Positions 1 through 7,883 of a DNA stretch of 64,000 nt are shown one piece after another. Source of the stretch: Neorhizobium galegae (GTDB lineage Bacteria; Pseudomonadota; Alphaproteobacteria; Rhizobiales; Rhizobiaceae); contig NZ_CP090095.1 in NCBI RefSeq assembly GCF_021391675.1, positions 3,911,501 through 3,975,500 on the forward strand, read 5' to 3'. Position numbers and translations under genes: made by a program. The notes under the pieces are model-generated. The model did not search any database and was not told the DNA's origin. It worked only from the letters and a program-made list of their open reading frames with translations. The first letter of the stretch is position 1, and each line of letters opens with the position of its first letter.

Positions 1-436
1 GGTTGCCGGGCACGCAGTCGAACATCCCCAAGAACTGAACATTCACGCCGAGGTCGGAATTTGACGGCTCGCCTTTAAGGATGGCTCGATATTTCTCATA
101 GGTTGCTTCGGGGTGCCACCTCAGGCCGCATCGAGCTATCAACCCCGCCAGATGGCGCGCAGCGTAGGCCCCTCGGCTGAAACCGAATATGTATATTTGG
201 TCGCCCTCGACGTAATTGGCTTTGACAAACGTGTAAGCCGAACGGACAGTTTGGAAGACACCTCGCCCAGTTGCGCCGTCGAGTTTGTGCTGCAGCCACC
301 GGCTGCCTACTCCTACCCCTGAGTAGTAGTTAGAGATGCAATGCTGCTTGTTCAGTAGCCCAAGAATGCGATGGACGTTCGTGTTTTCCAGATCGTTGCC
401 GTTCCACGTGCCATCCAGGCAAACAACAATGTTCAT
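1..436 (-). CDS. DUF2235 (Tle1-like) alpha/beta hydrolase, partial
   Basis: The gene runs off the left edge, so only the N-terminal ~145 residues are present. It opens with MNIVVCLDGTWN, typical of DUF2235, and contains the nucleophile-elbow motif GFSRGAYAAR encoded near 150-200. In the family this is the G-x-S-x-G of a Ser-Asp-His hydrolase. DUF2235 proteins include type VI secretion phospholipase effectors (Tle1) and many uncharacterised cytoplasmic hydrolases; nothing here shows secretion. The ATG at 436 overlaps the stop of the upstream 119-residue gene (ATGA), so the two are probably translationally coupled. The 3' end, with the remaining catalytic residues, is outside the window. Family call is firm; substrate unknown. 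Confidence 0.85.
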   Translation of the reverse strand, partial: MNIVVCLDGTWNGNDLENTNVHRILGLLNKQHCISNYYSGVGVGSRWLQHKLDGATGRGVFQTVRSAYTFVKANYVEGDQIYIFGFSRGAYAARHLAGLIARCGLRWHPEATYEKYRAILKGEPSNSDLGVNVQFLGMFDCVPGN

Positions 437-792
437 TGCTGTCGCCCTAGGCGTCTGGTGTCCTGCGATTTTGGCCGTTCGTCTACCTTGGCAACGAGCT
501 CGATGTATTCATCACTGAATAGTTGCTTGAACGTGTCGGTGTGATCGCCGTTGCGGGCAAGTTCAAGTTGATGGTCGTTGGGCAAATATGCGCGTTGACC
601 CGGACCTGCGCCGTGATTAAGTGGCCATATCGGATGGTTTTCTACTACAAGCGCGACGATATCCGATTTTCCACTGTGGGGATCGTAGCATATCCTAACC
701 CAATCGCCGTTTTTCAATGAGTTTGGTGCAGGACTCTCGTTTAAAATCCGAAAATTTTCACCGAGGTGTTCGAAGAACGCATGCTCATTCAC
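433..792 (-). CDS. hypothetical protein upstream of DUF2235 gene
   Basis: A 119-residue protein that I do not recognise. It appears to start at a GTG (792) with only a weak purine-rich stretch upstream. It is hydrophilic, with no membrane segment or signal peptide, and the C-terminal ~25 residues are strongly charged. Its stop codon overlaps the start of the DUF2235 hydrolase by 4 bp, which is the main reason to believe it is real and functionally linked to that hydrolase. A partner, immunity or adaptor role would be pure guesswork. Confidence 0.6.
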   Translation of the reverse strand: MNEHAFFEHLGENFRILNESPAPNSLKNGDWVRICYDPHSGKSDIVALVVENHPIWPLNHGAGPGQRAYLPNDHQLELARNGDHTDTFKQLFSDEYIELVAKVDERPKSQDTRRLGRQQ

Positions 793-822
793 AACTGAGC
801 CCCCAATCCGAAACTTAGGTCA

Positions 823-862
823 GACACGACGACACGACGACACGACGACACGACGACACGAC
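823..862. repeat. five tandem copies of the octamer GACACGAC
   Basis: Five perfect, uninterrupted copies of an 8-bp unit lie 30 bp upstream of the GTG start of the 119-residue gene. The unit length is not a multiple of three. The position near a start suggests slippage-prone regulatory DNA, but no promoter can be assigned to it with confidence. Confidence 0.9.
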
Positions 863-1531
863 GTTAACAGCTTTAGAACACTTGCCAAGCCTTTGATTCG
901 CTCGCGGTGTCTCGGTCAGCGGCCCATCTACCTATTTTCGATGGCTGACTCATAGCCCAAATGGCTCGGAATGAAACCGAACATCCTGCTTGAACAGGTG
1001 CGACTGGTTTCGGCATCTCAACTCGTCGTCTCGATCGGCCGCATGGCCGGCGCGTTCTGGACATGGCCACACTAGCGAAGCAGACGGACGGCTTCCAGGA
1101 ACTTCAGCAGGTGGTGTGACCGACCGACAAGAGGGCGCGCCAGCGCGAGGAGATGTCGGCTATCGGGTGCATGCGACTACGGCTTCTTTGACCAAGTTGG
1201 AGGCGTCTAGCTGCCATGGCGTCTCGACAACAAGGGGCCGACTGCAGCCTGGCGGGTCTCAGCCCGCCTTTGCGGTAAGCCGCCGTTCAGCAACTCGACT
1301 TCATTGTCGCCGTTCGCAGTGCTTCCAATTCCGCCCAAAACCCGCCGTTCCTTAACATTGGATTGGCGTGCTTTTCATTCCAACTATCGACGCTGAGAGA
1401 GATCCAGCCCTTTGAGGGGATATGGCGGGTTCATAACAACCGCGTGGCGGGTTCCGCTACTCCCGAAGCTAACCTCTCTCAAACAGGCGATGGACATGCA
1501 ACACGCGGCGGGACGGAACGGGCGACAGCGG
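863..1531. other. gene-poor stretch, about 670 bp
   Basis: I find no convincing gene on either strand. The open frames here are short, rich in Arg/Ser/Pro and lack ribosome binding sites, as expected of spurious frames in GC-rich DNA. It may contain decayed mobile-element or gene sequence. It separates the DUF2235 pair from the 286-residue gene, both on the minus strand. Confidence 0.5.
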
Positions 1532-2392
1532 TCATTCGGCCAAGCGACTACTGAAAAGCTGTTGTTCTCTGTCGCCCAGCTTGATTGGTGTCAGCGAGTA
1601 TTCACAGTCAAAACCCTGATCGTCGCTGTAATACCCTGTGTATATCCATATCGAAGGGAAAGGGCAGTCATCGAGAAAGTCTTGCAGATTTTCAACTGCA
1701 TTGAAGATGTCGTTCGGTTCGCTATGGGTCGTCAGATTGTCGAGAACCAGTATCGTTCTCTCTTTGCCACGATGCCGCTTTGCAGCTTTTTTCTGAATTG
1801 CCGTCCTGATCTCCAGTTCGAGATCGATGTTCGGATTGAGGGGAGGTCGAAGAAACAATTGTGGCACGCGATCTTCATCGCCCAATGAGAAATGCCTCTG
1901 TTTGTCAGACTTTGTTTTTATGCTCTCCGCGATCTCGGCAGGGATAGTGCCCGGAAAGTGCTTCTCTACCTTTAGCACCTCGTATCCCCGTAGTTCCTTT
2001 TGATGGAGCAAGATTACGCAATCGTTTTCAGCTCGCATGAGTTTCAGCAGCTTCTTCTCTGCTATTCGACAGATTTCGAGATAGAACGTGGTGCCGTCAT
2101 GCATGACGTACTCAAAATCCCAAGGACAATCCCTGCCTACAACATAAAACTGTGGGGGCTCAATCTGGTCTCGATAGTGAATTTCCGCGTATTGCCGTGA
2201 GAAATGAAATGCGACGATGTCTTCCCTATGGCGATCATCGAGAACGTTCATTCTTACGACTTCACGAATGCCGCCATCCTCATCGATGTAGACATGCCTC
2301 GTGAAATTTTGTTTTCCTTCGAGGTTTAGCTTTGGCGCATACGTGCTTTCTCGCCCTTGCGACAATTGTGAACTAAACGCGCTTCCAGCCAT
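1532..2392 (-). CDS. hypothetical protein, 286 aa
   Basis: Unrecognised soluble protein without signal peptide or membrane segments. Features that look like a real protein include an alternating beta/alpha pattern, a central ILVLDNLT stretch followed by a long acidic helix, and SIWIYTGYYSD near the C-terminus. The hydrophobic strand followed by an acidic residue could be part of a Rossmann-like or nuclease-like core, but no catalytic motif can be named. The ATG at 2392 overlaps the stop of a 46-residue ORF (TGATG), so I choose it over a GTG one codon earlier. It sits in a cluster with defence-type genes and a recombinase, so an accessory role is likely. Confidence 0.7.
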   Translation of the reverse strand: MAGSAFSSQLSQGRESTYAPKLNLEGKQNFTRHVYIDEDGGIREVVRMNVLDDRHREDIVAFHFSRQYAEIHYRDQIEPPQFYVVGRDCPWDFEYVMHDGTTFYLEICRIAEKKLLKLMRAENDCVILLHQKELRGYEVLKVEKHFPGTIPAEIAESIKTKSDKQRHFSLGDEDRVPQLFLRPPLNPNIDLELEIRTAIQKKAAKRHRGKERTILVLDNLTTHSEPNDIFNAVENLQDFLDDCPFPSIWIYTGYYSDDQGFDCEYSLTPIKLGDREQQLFSSRLAE

Positions 2393-2532
2393 CACAGCAC
2401 CTTAGTGTGAGACCAACGCGCAATCCAGACTTCGGCCCGCGTATACGCTGCGCAGACGCGCTTCTTGTCGGCATCGAACTGTACAAACAGTGTTCGCATG
2501 TAATCCCGGTGCGTGGTTTTCATTTTCGTCAC
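2392..2532 (-). CDS. small ORF (46 aa) coupled to the 286-aa gene
   Basis: A short frame starting at GTG (2532), preceded by GGAG with a 5-base spacer. An internal ATG at 2523 is the alternative start. It ends in a TGA that overlaps the ATG of the 286-residue gene by one base, the classical TGATG coupling arrangement. The product is basic (…DYMRTLFVQFDADKKRV…), with a Tyr/Trp-rich C-terminal half and no membrane segment. I know no family for it. It could be a real small protein or a leader peptide that sets translation of the downstream gene. Confidence 0.45.
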   Translation of the reverse strand: MTKMKTTHRDYMRTLFVQFDADKKRVCAAYTRAEVWIARWSHTKVL

Positions 2533-2587
2533 CGATTCTCCATAATTCGCCGGTGTCGTTCTTATTGTCTAACCACATCGGTCAGGC

Positions 2588-3217
2588 CTACCAAATGGAA
2601 TCTCTCAAGGGTTGGACGTGGCGGCGAGCAAGTTGAAGCTCTCCAACGTTTGCAGCCAAACGCTCTATCCGGTTGTCGAGGTCCTTGAAACTTTGCGCAA
2701 AGAATTCGATCTCACTAGCGAGATAGTTCCATTCTGGCTCCGCATGAAACCAGCGGTCGGCACGAGCGTGCGAAGGGAGCAGTGCATAGACGGTGATGAT
2801 TGGCTGGTCCGGGTCCTCATAGTCGGGTGACAGGGCTTCTGTAACGTAGCCGTGGGCCAGCTCATTTCGCCTTGCCACCCATTCGGTATAGGCCGCCATC
2901 TCGTTGCGAAGGTCCCTCTTGAACTTGGCTGCCGCGGATCGCTGTCTACCGAAGTCGCCGGACAAAAAACTCGCACCCGCGTTCCGTAAGAACGCCGCTC
3001 GTTCGTGCGTCTTGAGCAGTCCATCGAGTTCATCTATGGCCTGCTTGGCCTCACGTTCGGGCAGGTGTCGGTGCAAAGCGTGGGCGAGGCTGTTGACAGC
3101 ACCGTTGACTCCTTCCCAAGCTGAAAGTGCACGCCCAAGTGCGGTGTAGATCGGGCCGTCTGTACGATCGCCTTGTCGGTTCGGCGCGAAGCTACCCAAA
3201 GGCCTGTCCCAAGGCAT
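2588..3217 (-). CDS. hypothetical protein with HEPN-like motif
   Basis: A 209-residue, mostly helical protein that I cannot place in a named family. Around residue 115 it carries RRNELAHGY, which fits the R-x4-H motif of HEPN-domain ribonucleases, located in a predicted long helix as in that superfamily. HEPN proteins are common in toxin-antitoxin and antiviral systems. The start at ATG 3217 has GAGAAG upstream; a GTG at 3232 is the alternative. Its position next to the recombinase and ahead of three conflict-type operons supports a defence role, but assignment to HEPN rests on one motif only. Confidence 0.6.
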   Translation of the reverse strand: MPWDRPLGSFAPNRQGDRTDGPIYTALGRALSAWEGVNGAVNSLAHALHRHLPEREAKQAIDELDGLLKTHERAAFLRNAGASFLSGDFGRQRSAAAKFKRDLRNEMAAYTEWVARRNELAHGYVTEALSPDYEDPDQPIITVYALLPSHARADRWFHAEPEWNYLASEIEFFAQSFKDLDNRIERLAANVGELQLARRHVQPLRDSIW

Positions 3218-3517
3218 CGATTTTCTTCTCACTACGATTGCCTCCTCACCCTCTTCACCGAATCCTACGCTGATCGAAATCCTTATGAAAATTGCTGTCT
3301 AGCATTCGCGGAACTCGTCTTGGTGAAGAAGAAGGCAATGATGGCGCATGGCCTGTTTCTCGCATCCTGTGACCAAAACCTGCCAGTCTCCTTTCACCGA
3401 GATCGGACATTCAGCCCAAATAAGCCAAGCGTCTGCTTTGGGGAAGTCTTGCGGCCCACACGAACGTCCGTGATGAAGGCGCAAAGCTGATTGAATCCTG
3501 GGAGAGGCTCTCTGAGC

Positions 3518-3554
3518 AAAAGGGCACGGCCCCACAACGCGCAGGGCCGTTCCC
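3518..3554 (-). terminator. rho-independent terminator of the recombinase gene
   Basis: An 11-bp stem with one mismatch (3522-3532 with 3544-3554) is followed on the minus strand by TTTTGCTC. It begins just after the stop of the recombinase at 3558. Confidence 0.6.
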
Positions 3555-3557
3555 CCC

Positions 3558-4190
3558 TCAGATTTCCGTCCGCTCGGCCAGTTCCAGTGCATCCTCTATG
3601 TCAACGCCGAGATACCTGACCGTGGTCTCGATCTTGGTATGGCCTAGCAGGATCTGGATCGCCCGAAGGTTGCCGGTGGCCTTATAGATCATGGCAGCCT
3701 TCGTTCGCCGAAGGGAATGCGTGCCGTAATCCTCCTGACGCAGCCCTATCCCGGTGACCCACTCATCGACCGATCGAGCGTATTGCCGAGTACTGAGATG
3801 ATCGGTGTGGTCGACTCGACTTGGGAAGGCATAGTCATCGACTGTTCCTCCCCTTCGCTGAAGCCAGGCGAGCAAACTTGCTCTGACCTCGGTCGTAATC
3901 TCGAACTGCACGGGGCGTCCAGTCTTCTGCTGGACGACCATCGCGCGAGTTCGAATTTCGTGGCCCGTAACGAGGGTCCCGATTTTCAGTTTTGCCAAGT
4001 CACAGCCGCGGAGCTTGCTGTCGATGGCAAGATCGAAAAGCGCACGATCTCGCATCCTTCCTTCTCGCTCGAGAAAGAAGCGCACTGCCCAGATCTGGCG
4101 CTGCTTCAGGGGCTTCTTGACGCCTACTTCCTTGCCTGTGTTCCAAGCCGGTCGACCCAGTGCAGCAGGATCATATTGTGAGATACCCAT
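3558..4190 (-). CDS. tyrosine-type site-specific recombinase/integrase
   Basis: A 210-residue tyrosine recombinase catalytic domain with nearly all active-site residues visible: Arg61 (KLRGCDL), Lys89 (QQKTGRP), His158/Arg161 (HSLRR), His184 (LLGHT) and the nucleophile Tyr193 (VRYLGV). It lacks the arm/core-binding N-terminal domain of larger phage integrases, like the short integrases common in proteobacterial islands. The start at ATG 4190 is chosen for its AGGAG seven bases upstream. It lies at the junction between the unknown genes and the ubiquitin-like operon. A role in island mobility is likely, although I see no attachment site or tRNA gene. Confidence 0.9.
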   Translation of the reverse strand: MGISQYDPAALGRPAWNTGKEVGVKKPLKQRQIWAVRFFLEREGRMRDRALFDLAIDSKLRGCDLAKLKIGTLVTGHEIRTRAMVVQQKTGRPVQFEITTEVRASLLAWLQRRGGTVDDYAFPSRVDHTDHLSTRQYARSVDEWVTGIGLRQEDYGTHSLRRTKAAMIYKATGNLRAIQILLGHTKIETTVRYLGVDIEDALELAERTEI

Positions 4191-4289
4191 TTTAGTTCTC
4201 CTGTGGCCACCATTGGCCAAAGGGAGAACGCACAGCTCTCTGTTCTATGACGGGGCCGTGAAGGCACGGTCCGATGTTGGAGCGTCGTG

Positions 4290-4322
4290 GGGGCCGGAAG
4301 CGGACTGTCTGCTCGCAAACGA
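4290..4322. repeat. partial copy of the dispersed intergenic element
   Basis: The stretch GGGGGCCGGAAGCGGAC with following CTGTCTGCT closely matches the downstream half of the element at 18641-18686, but the palindromic GCGGAAA half is missing here. It lies in the divergent region between the recombinase and the metallo-beta-lactamase gene. Confidence 0.4.
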
Positions 4323-4400
4323 AGGAAGCGAAATAACTGCCGCTCCTTGCGGCGCCGGTAAGGCTTCCGGTGGCGAAAGTGGAGAACTAGATCATCCCCC

Positions 4401-4428
4401 TTGAACGCTTCAATTTGCAACTTAAATA
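4401..4428 (+). promoter_or_regulatory. candidate sigma-70 promoter of the ubiquitin-like operon
   Basis: TTGAAC (4401-4406) and TAAATA (4423-4428) are separated by 16 bp, about 50 bp before the start at 4480. This is a motif match only. Confidence 0.35.
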
Positions 4429-4479
4429 CGGTAAGTTACTGCGGGGCACAATCAAACAATCAATTAGAGGGGCAAGCAC

Positions 4480-5643
4480 ATGTTCGCAGGCGTCACCGGA
4501 CCGTCGTTCATCTTCTGGCCTGTTGGCACGGGCGATTCAACCACCATCGTCATCAGCGAGAATGAGGTTGTCCAAGTCGACCTCAATGACAAGCTGATGG
4601 CGGATGAGGAGGGCAATGAGCATATCCCGATCGTGGACGAGCTTGTAGCCAAGCTACCCCAGGTCAATGGCCGGCCCTACCTGTCCTGCTTTGTTCTGAC
4701 CCATCCCGATCTTGACCATTGCCGAGGCTTTGCGGATCTGCTTGAGCGCATAGACATCGGCGAAATCTGGCACACGCCCCGCATCTTTAGGGAATACGAG
4801 GACACCTATGAGCTGTCTGCGGATGCTCAGGCGTTCAGAGCAGAAGCGCATCGCCGCGCAGAACGTAGCATTGAGGAAGGCGGCGACCCAGGGAGCGGCG
4901 ATCGCGTGCGCATCATAGGCTATGCCAGCGAGCTTTTCGAAGTCGGGGAGCGGTACTTCGGTTTCCCCGAAGATCAGTTCTATACGCGGCCGGGCAACAT
5001 CATCGACATGCTGGACGGCAATTATGTGGGAGACCGCTTCCAGGCTTTCATCCACGCCCCGTTCAAGGAGAGCCTTGCCAACGCACGCAACGAGACCAGT
5101 CTTGCGATGCAGGTGACGATCGGGCCGGAAAGCCCTTTGCGAGGACTTTTCCTTGGCGACCTGTCGTATCCCTCGCTCATGCAGGTCTTCGAAGAGACAC
5201 ATCGCCACGACAACGACGACAAGTTGCAGTGGAACGTGCTGCTTGCGCCCCACCATTGCTCGAAGAAGGTCATGTACGAGGACAATGTCTTGCAGCAGGA
5301 CGTCATGGACGAATTCGCAGCCTGTCAGCTTTCTCCAGGATTCATCGTCTCCAGCTCGAACGAATTCAAAGCCCGAAACGAGTCCGGCGATAACCCGCCC
5401 CACCGCATCGCCCGCAATCGGTACGAAGAGATCGTCCACAACGACTTCGTGTGCACGGGCGAGGTCAGCACGCCCGAAAATGTTCGGCCTGTCATTTTCT
5501 CCTCAACGGAATCGGGCATCGAGACGGGCGGCGAGGGCTACGTGATGTCCGAAAGCGCCGAGGATACCCTCCTTGCGGCCATCGCCGCGGCGGAAGGGAT
5601 CGACAGTCCACCGGCGACGAAGGTGGGATTCGGCGGCGAATGA
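4480..5643 (+). CDS. metallo-beta-lactamase-fold hydrolase
   Basis: A 387-residue protein of the MBL fold. The metal-binding motif LTHPDLDHCRG is at residues 71-83 (His75, Asp77, Asp79, His80), followed by FLGDLS and LLAPHHCS, which supply further ligands as in ComEC/Rec2-like and other MBL hydrolases. There is no signal peptide, so it is cytosolic. It starts at ATG 4480 with AGGGG seven bases upstream and is the first gene of a three-gene operon. Its stop overlaps the ATG of the E2-E1-JAB gene (ATGA). Genes of this kind have been reported beside prokaryotic E1/E2/JAB genes. It could cleave a nucleotide, a nucleic acid or a conjugate, and the sequence does not decide among these. Confidence 0.88.
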   Translation: MFAGVTGPSFIFWPVGTGDSTTIVISENEVVQVDLNDKLMADEEGNEHIPIVDELVAKLPQVNGRPYLSCFVLTHPDLDHCRGFADLLERIDIGEIWHTPRIFREYEDTYELSADAQAFRAEAHRRAERSIEEGGDPGSGDRVRIIGYASELFEVGERYFGFPEDQFYTRPGNIIDMLDGNYVGDRFQAFIHAPFKESLANARNETSLAMQVTIGPESPLRGLFLGDLSYPSLMQVFEETHRHDNDDKLQWNVLLAPHHCSKKVMYEDNVLQQDVMDEFAACQLSPGFIVSSSNEFKARNESGDNPPHRIARNRYEEIVHNDFVCTGEVSTPENVRPVIFSSTESGIETGGEGYVMSESAEDTLLAAIAAAEGIDSPPATKVGFGGE

Positions 5644-7883
5644 AGTCCGAAGGCCAGCTCTGGGCCATCCGGCAGCTTAAAGAAATCTCAGCCGGCTCGC
5701 GCGAGGCGATCGAGATTATCGAGGCTACCGATCCGGCTGCAGAACATCATGCCCTGACGGTCGTGGTCTCGATCAACTGTCGACCGCTTGAAAAGAAGGA
5801 AGAGGGTATCCCGCTTCGGGCGCGCGAAAGGCTGCGCATCCAGATTCCCTGGAATTTTCCCTTGGGTCGGCCGGAGGTGTTCTTCACCCACAACCGTTAT
5901 GGCGGTTTCCCTCACGTACAGTGGGGAAATTCCATTTGCCTGTTTCAAGCCCCCGACGTGGAATGGCAGGCGGCAAGGGGCATGTTCGGCTTCATGCAGC
6001 GGCTAAGCGAGTGGCTGAAGGCAGGTGCCGCCGGCAAACTGGACCCTGTCGGCATGCCACTTCACCCACCCGTGGCTTATCCCGTGGCGAACTTCCGTGT
6101 CGTGCCGCGGCAAAACGCGCCAGAGCCAGAGGACTCGTACTGGAGCGGCTATGTGGAGATTACTCGCGAGACCACCTATGTCGCAGAACTAGGCCGCTGG
6201 ATCGAGCGCACGGAAGAGGTTCCCGAGGTCCGGTTGGCAACCGCCATCCTCCTGCCGACTACAATGCCGTTCGAATATCCGGAGACCATGCTGAATCTCC
6301 TGGTGGCGTTGATCGACCGTGGTGTTCCGCTCGAAATCATCCGTCTGACGATGACCATCGGCGTTTTGCGCACCGAAGCCGGTAAACCCGCCATATTTAT
6401 CATTGGGGCTGCCATGCGCGGCATTGCCGGCGGGCGACGGCTGCAACACCTCGCCTGCTGGCACATCGATGCCGCGCAGGCCGATAAGCTCAGGGCCGCC
6501 GCCATCGCGGCGACAGCCGACAACCCGATTGATGAGCAGGCATTCTATGCTTGGGCGTTTGAGGCGAAGGTCGAATGGTGTCGGGTGCTTGAAGACAGGC
6601 CGGAAATCGTCGAACGCCGGGACGGAATGTCCGCCGCCGCCTGGTGGCGCGGCAAGCGCGTCACGCTGCTTGGTTGCGGGGCTATCGGCAGCGCTATCGC
6701 GATGATGCTCGCAAAGGCTGGCGTTGCCAGACTGCACCTGTTAGACAATGGCGTTGTCACGCCAGGCATCTTGGTTCGACAAGGTTTTCGCCGCGACCAG
6801 ATCGGCTACGGGAAAACCGATGCGGTCAGGATTACTGTCGAGGGTGCTGACCCTGGGATCACCGTCGTTCCGAAACACGAGAACATCGTGTCGGTGCTGG
6901 CCGATGATGTGAAACGCGCCGAAATGCTTGATGCAGACGTCGTCATTGACGCGACTGCCTCTGCGACCGTCGCCGCCGCGATCGAGACCCACTTCCGCCA
7001 TCACCCAAAGCCGCGACCGCCGTTTGTCTCGATGGTGCTAGGCCACAATGCCGATATGGGGTTGATGACATTGACCCCCGGAAATTCTGTGGGGGCGAGC
7101 TTAGATATCGATCGCCGCACCAAGCTGTCCTTGTCAGGGCACGCTGGCGGTGCAAAGTTTCTCAAAGAGTTCTGGCCGACCGATCCTAGCCGTCGTGAGC
7201 TTTTCCAGCCCGAACCCGGCTGTTCCTCCCCCACGTTCCGCGGCTCCTACGCGGACGTGCTCGCGTTATCGGCCATCATGGCGAACGTCGGGGCGGGCTG
7301 GTTGCGTGAGGGTTGCGACCTGCCCAGGGCCCACGCCATCGATCTTTCACACAACAGCAAAAAACGCCCCGAAGTGCAGCTCATTTGGCAGCCGTATCTT
7401 GTCCTGCAGGACGGCATTCATGGCTATGAGATACGGGTGACACGTGAGGCAATGGCTGTGATCCTTGCGTGGACCAGACGTTCGGAACGCACACAGAACG
7501 ATCGCACCGAAACGGGCGGTGTTCTTTTCGGCCAGGTTGACGAGTTCCTCAAGGTCGTTTGGGTCGACGAGGTGTCTGGTCCTCCGCCGGACAGTCACGC
7601 ATCTCCAGAAGCCTTCGTGTGCGGCATTGAAGGTGTCGCCGCGCTGCACCAGGAAAAGCTTACCCGATCCACCGGATCAGTTACGTTCGTGGGCATGTGG
7701 CATACCCACCCCACGGCGTTGCCTACCCCAAGTCGAACGGACCTCGGCGCTATGCAGCAGTTACTTGGCGACAAAAAGGCCTTTCAGGGGCGGTCGTTTC
7801 TCATGTTGATTGTGGGAGGCACTTCCAAACGCCCCATCATCTCCACCGGATTGTTCGAGCGTGGTGACTATGCCCCACCGTGA
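5640..7883 (+). CDS. E2-E1-JAB fusion: ubiquitin-like conjugation protein
   Basis: A 747-residue triple fusion. Residues ~1-140 are an E2-like fold with the candidate catalytic Cys100 (NSICLF). Residues ~340-600 are a ThiF/E1 adenylation domain with the nucleotide loop GCGAIGSA near 345 and a candidate catalytic Cys in PGCSSPTF near 528. Residues ~615-747 are a JAB/MPN isopeptidase with Glu in ETGGVLFG (~624) and the zinc signature HTHP plus S-x2-D near 688-698. All three active sites look intact. In type II CBASS the E1-E2 (Cap2) and JAB (Cap3) are usually separate proteins acting on the CD-NTase; here they are one chain. The start at 5640 overlaps the upstream stop, and the end overlaps the patatin gene by 14 bp. 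Target and modifier are unknown. Confidence 0.93.
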   Translation: MKSEGQLWAIRQLKEISAGSREAIEIIEATDPAAEHHALTVVVSINCRPLEKKEEGIPLRARERLRIQIPWNFPLGRPEVFFTHNRYGGFPHVQWGNSICLFQAPDVEWQAARGMFGFMQRLSEWLKAGAAGKLDPVGMPLHPPVAYPVANFRVVPRQNAPEPEDSYWSGYVEITRETTYVAELGRWIERTEEVPEVRLATAILLPTTMPFEYPETMLNLLVALIDRGVPLEIIRLTMTIGVLRTEAGKPAIFIIGAAMRGIAGGRRLQHLACWHIDAAQADKLRAAAIAATADNPIDEQAFYAWAFEAKVEWCRVLEDRPEIVERRDGMSAAAWWRGKRVTLLGCGAIGSAIAMMLAKAGVARLHLLDNGVVTPGILVRQGFRRDQIGYGKTDAVRITVEGADPGITVVPKHENIVSVLADDVKRAEMLDADVVIDATASATVAAAIETHFRHHPKPRPPFVSMVLGHNADMGLMTLTPGNSVGASLDIDRRTKLSLSGHAGGAKFLKEFWPTDPSRRELFQPEPGCSSPTFRGSYADVLALSAIMANVGAGWLREGCDLPRAHAIDLSHNSKKRPEVQLIWQPYLVLQDGIHGYEIRVTREAMAVILAWTRRSERTQNDRTETGGVLFGQVDEFLKVVWVDEVSGPPPDSHASPEAFVCGIEGVAALHQEKLTRSTGSVTFVGMWHTHPTALPTPSRTDLGAMQQLLGDKKAFQGRSFLMLIVGGTSKRPIISTGLFERGDYAPP

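Noticed and set aside
823..862. Short tandem array as a CRISPR
   Set aside because: The units are 8 bp, contiguous and without spacers.
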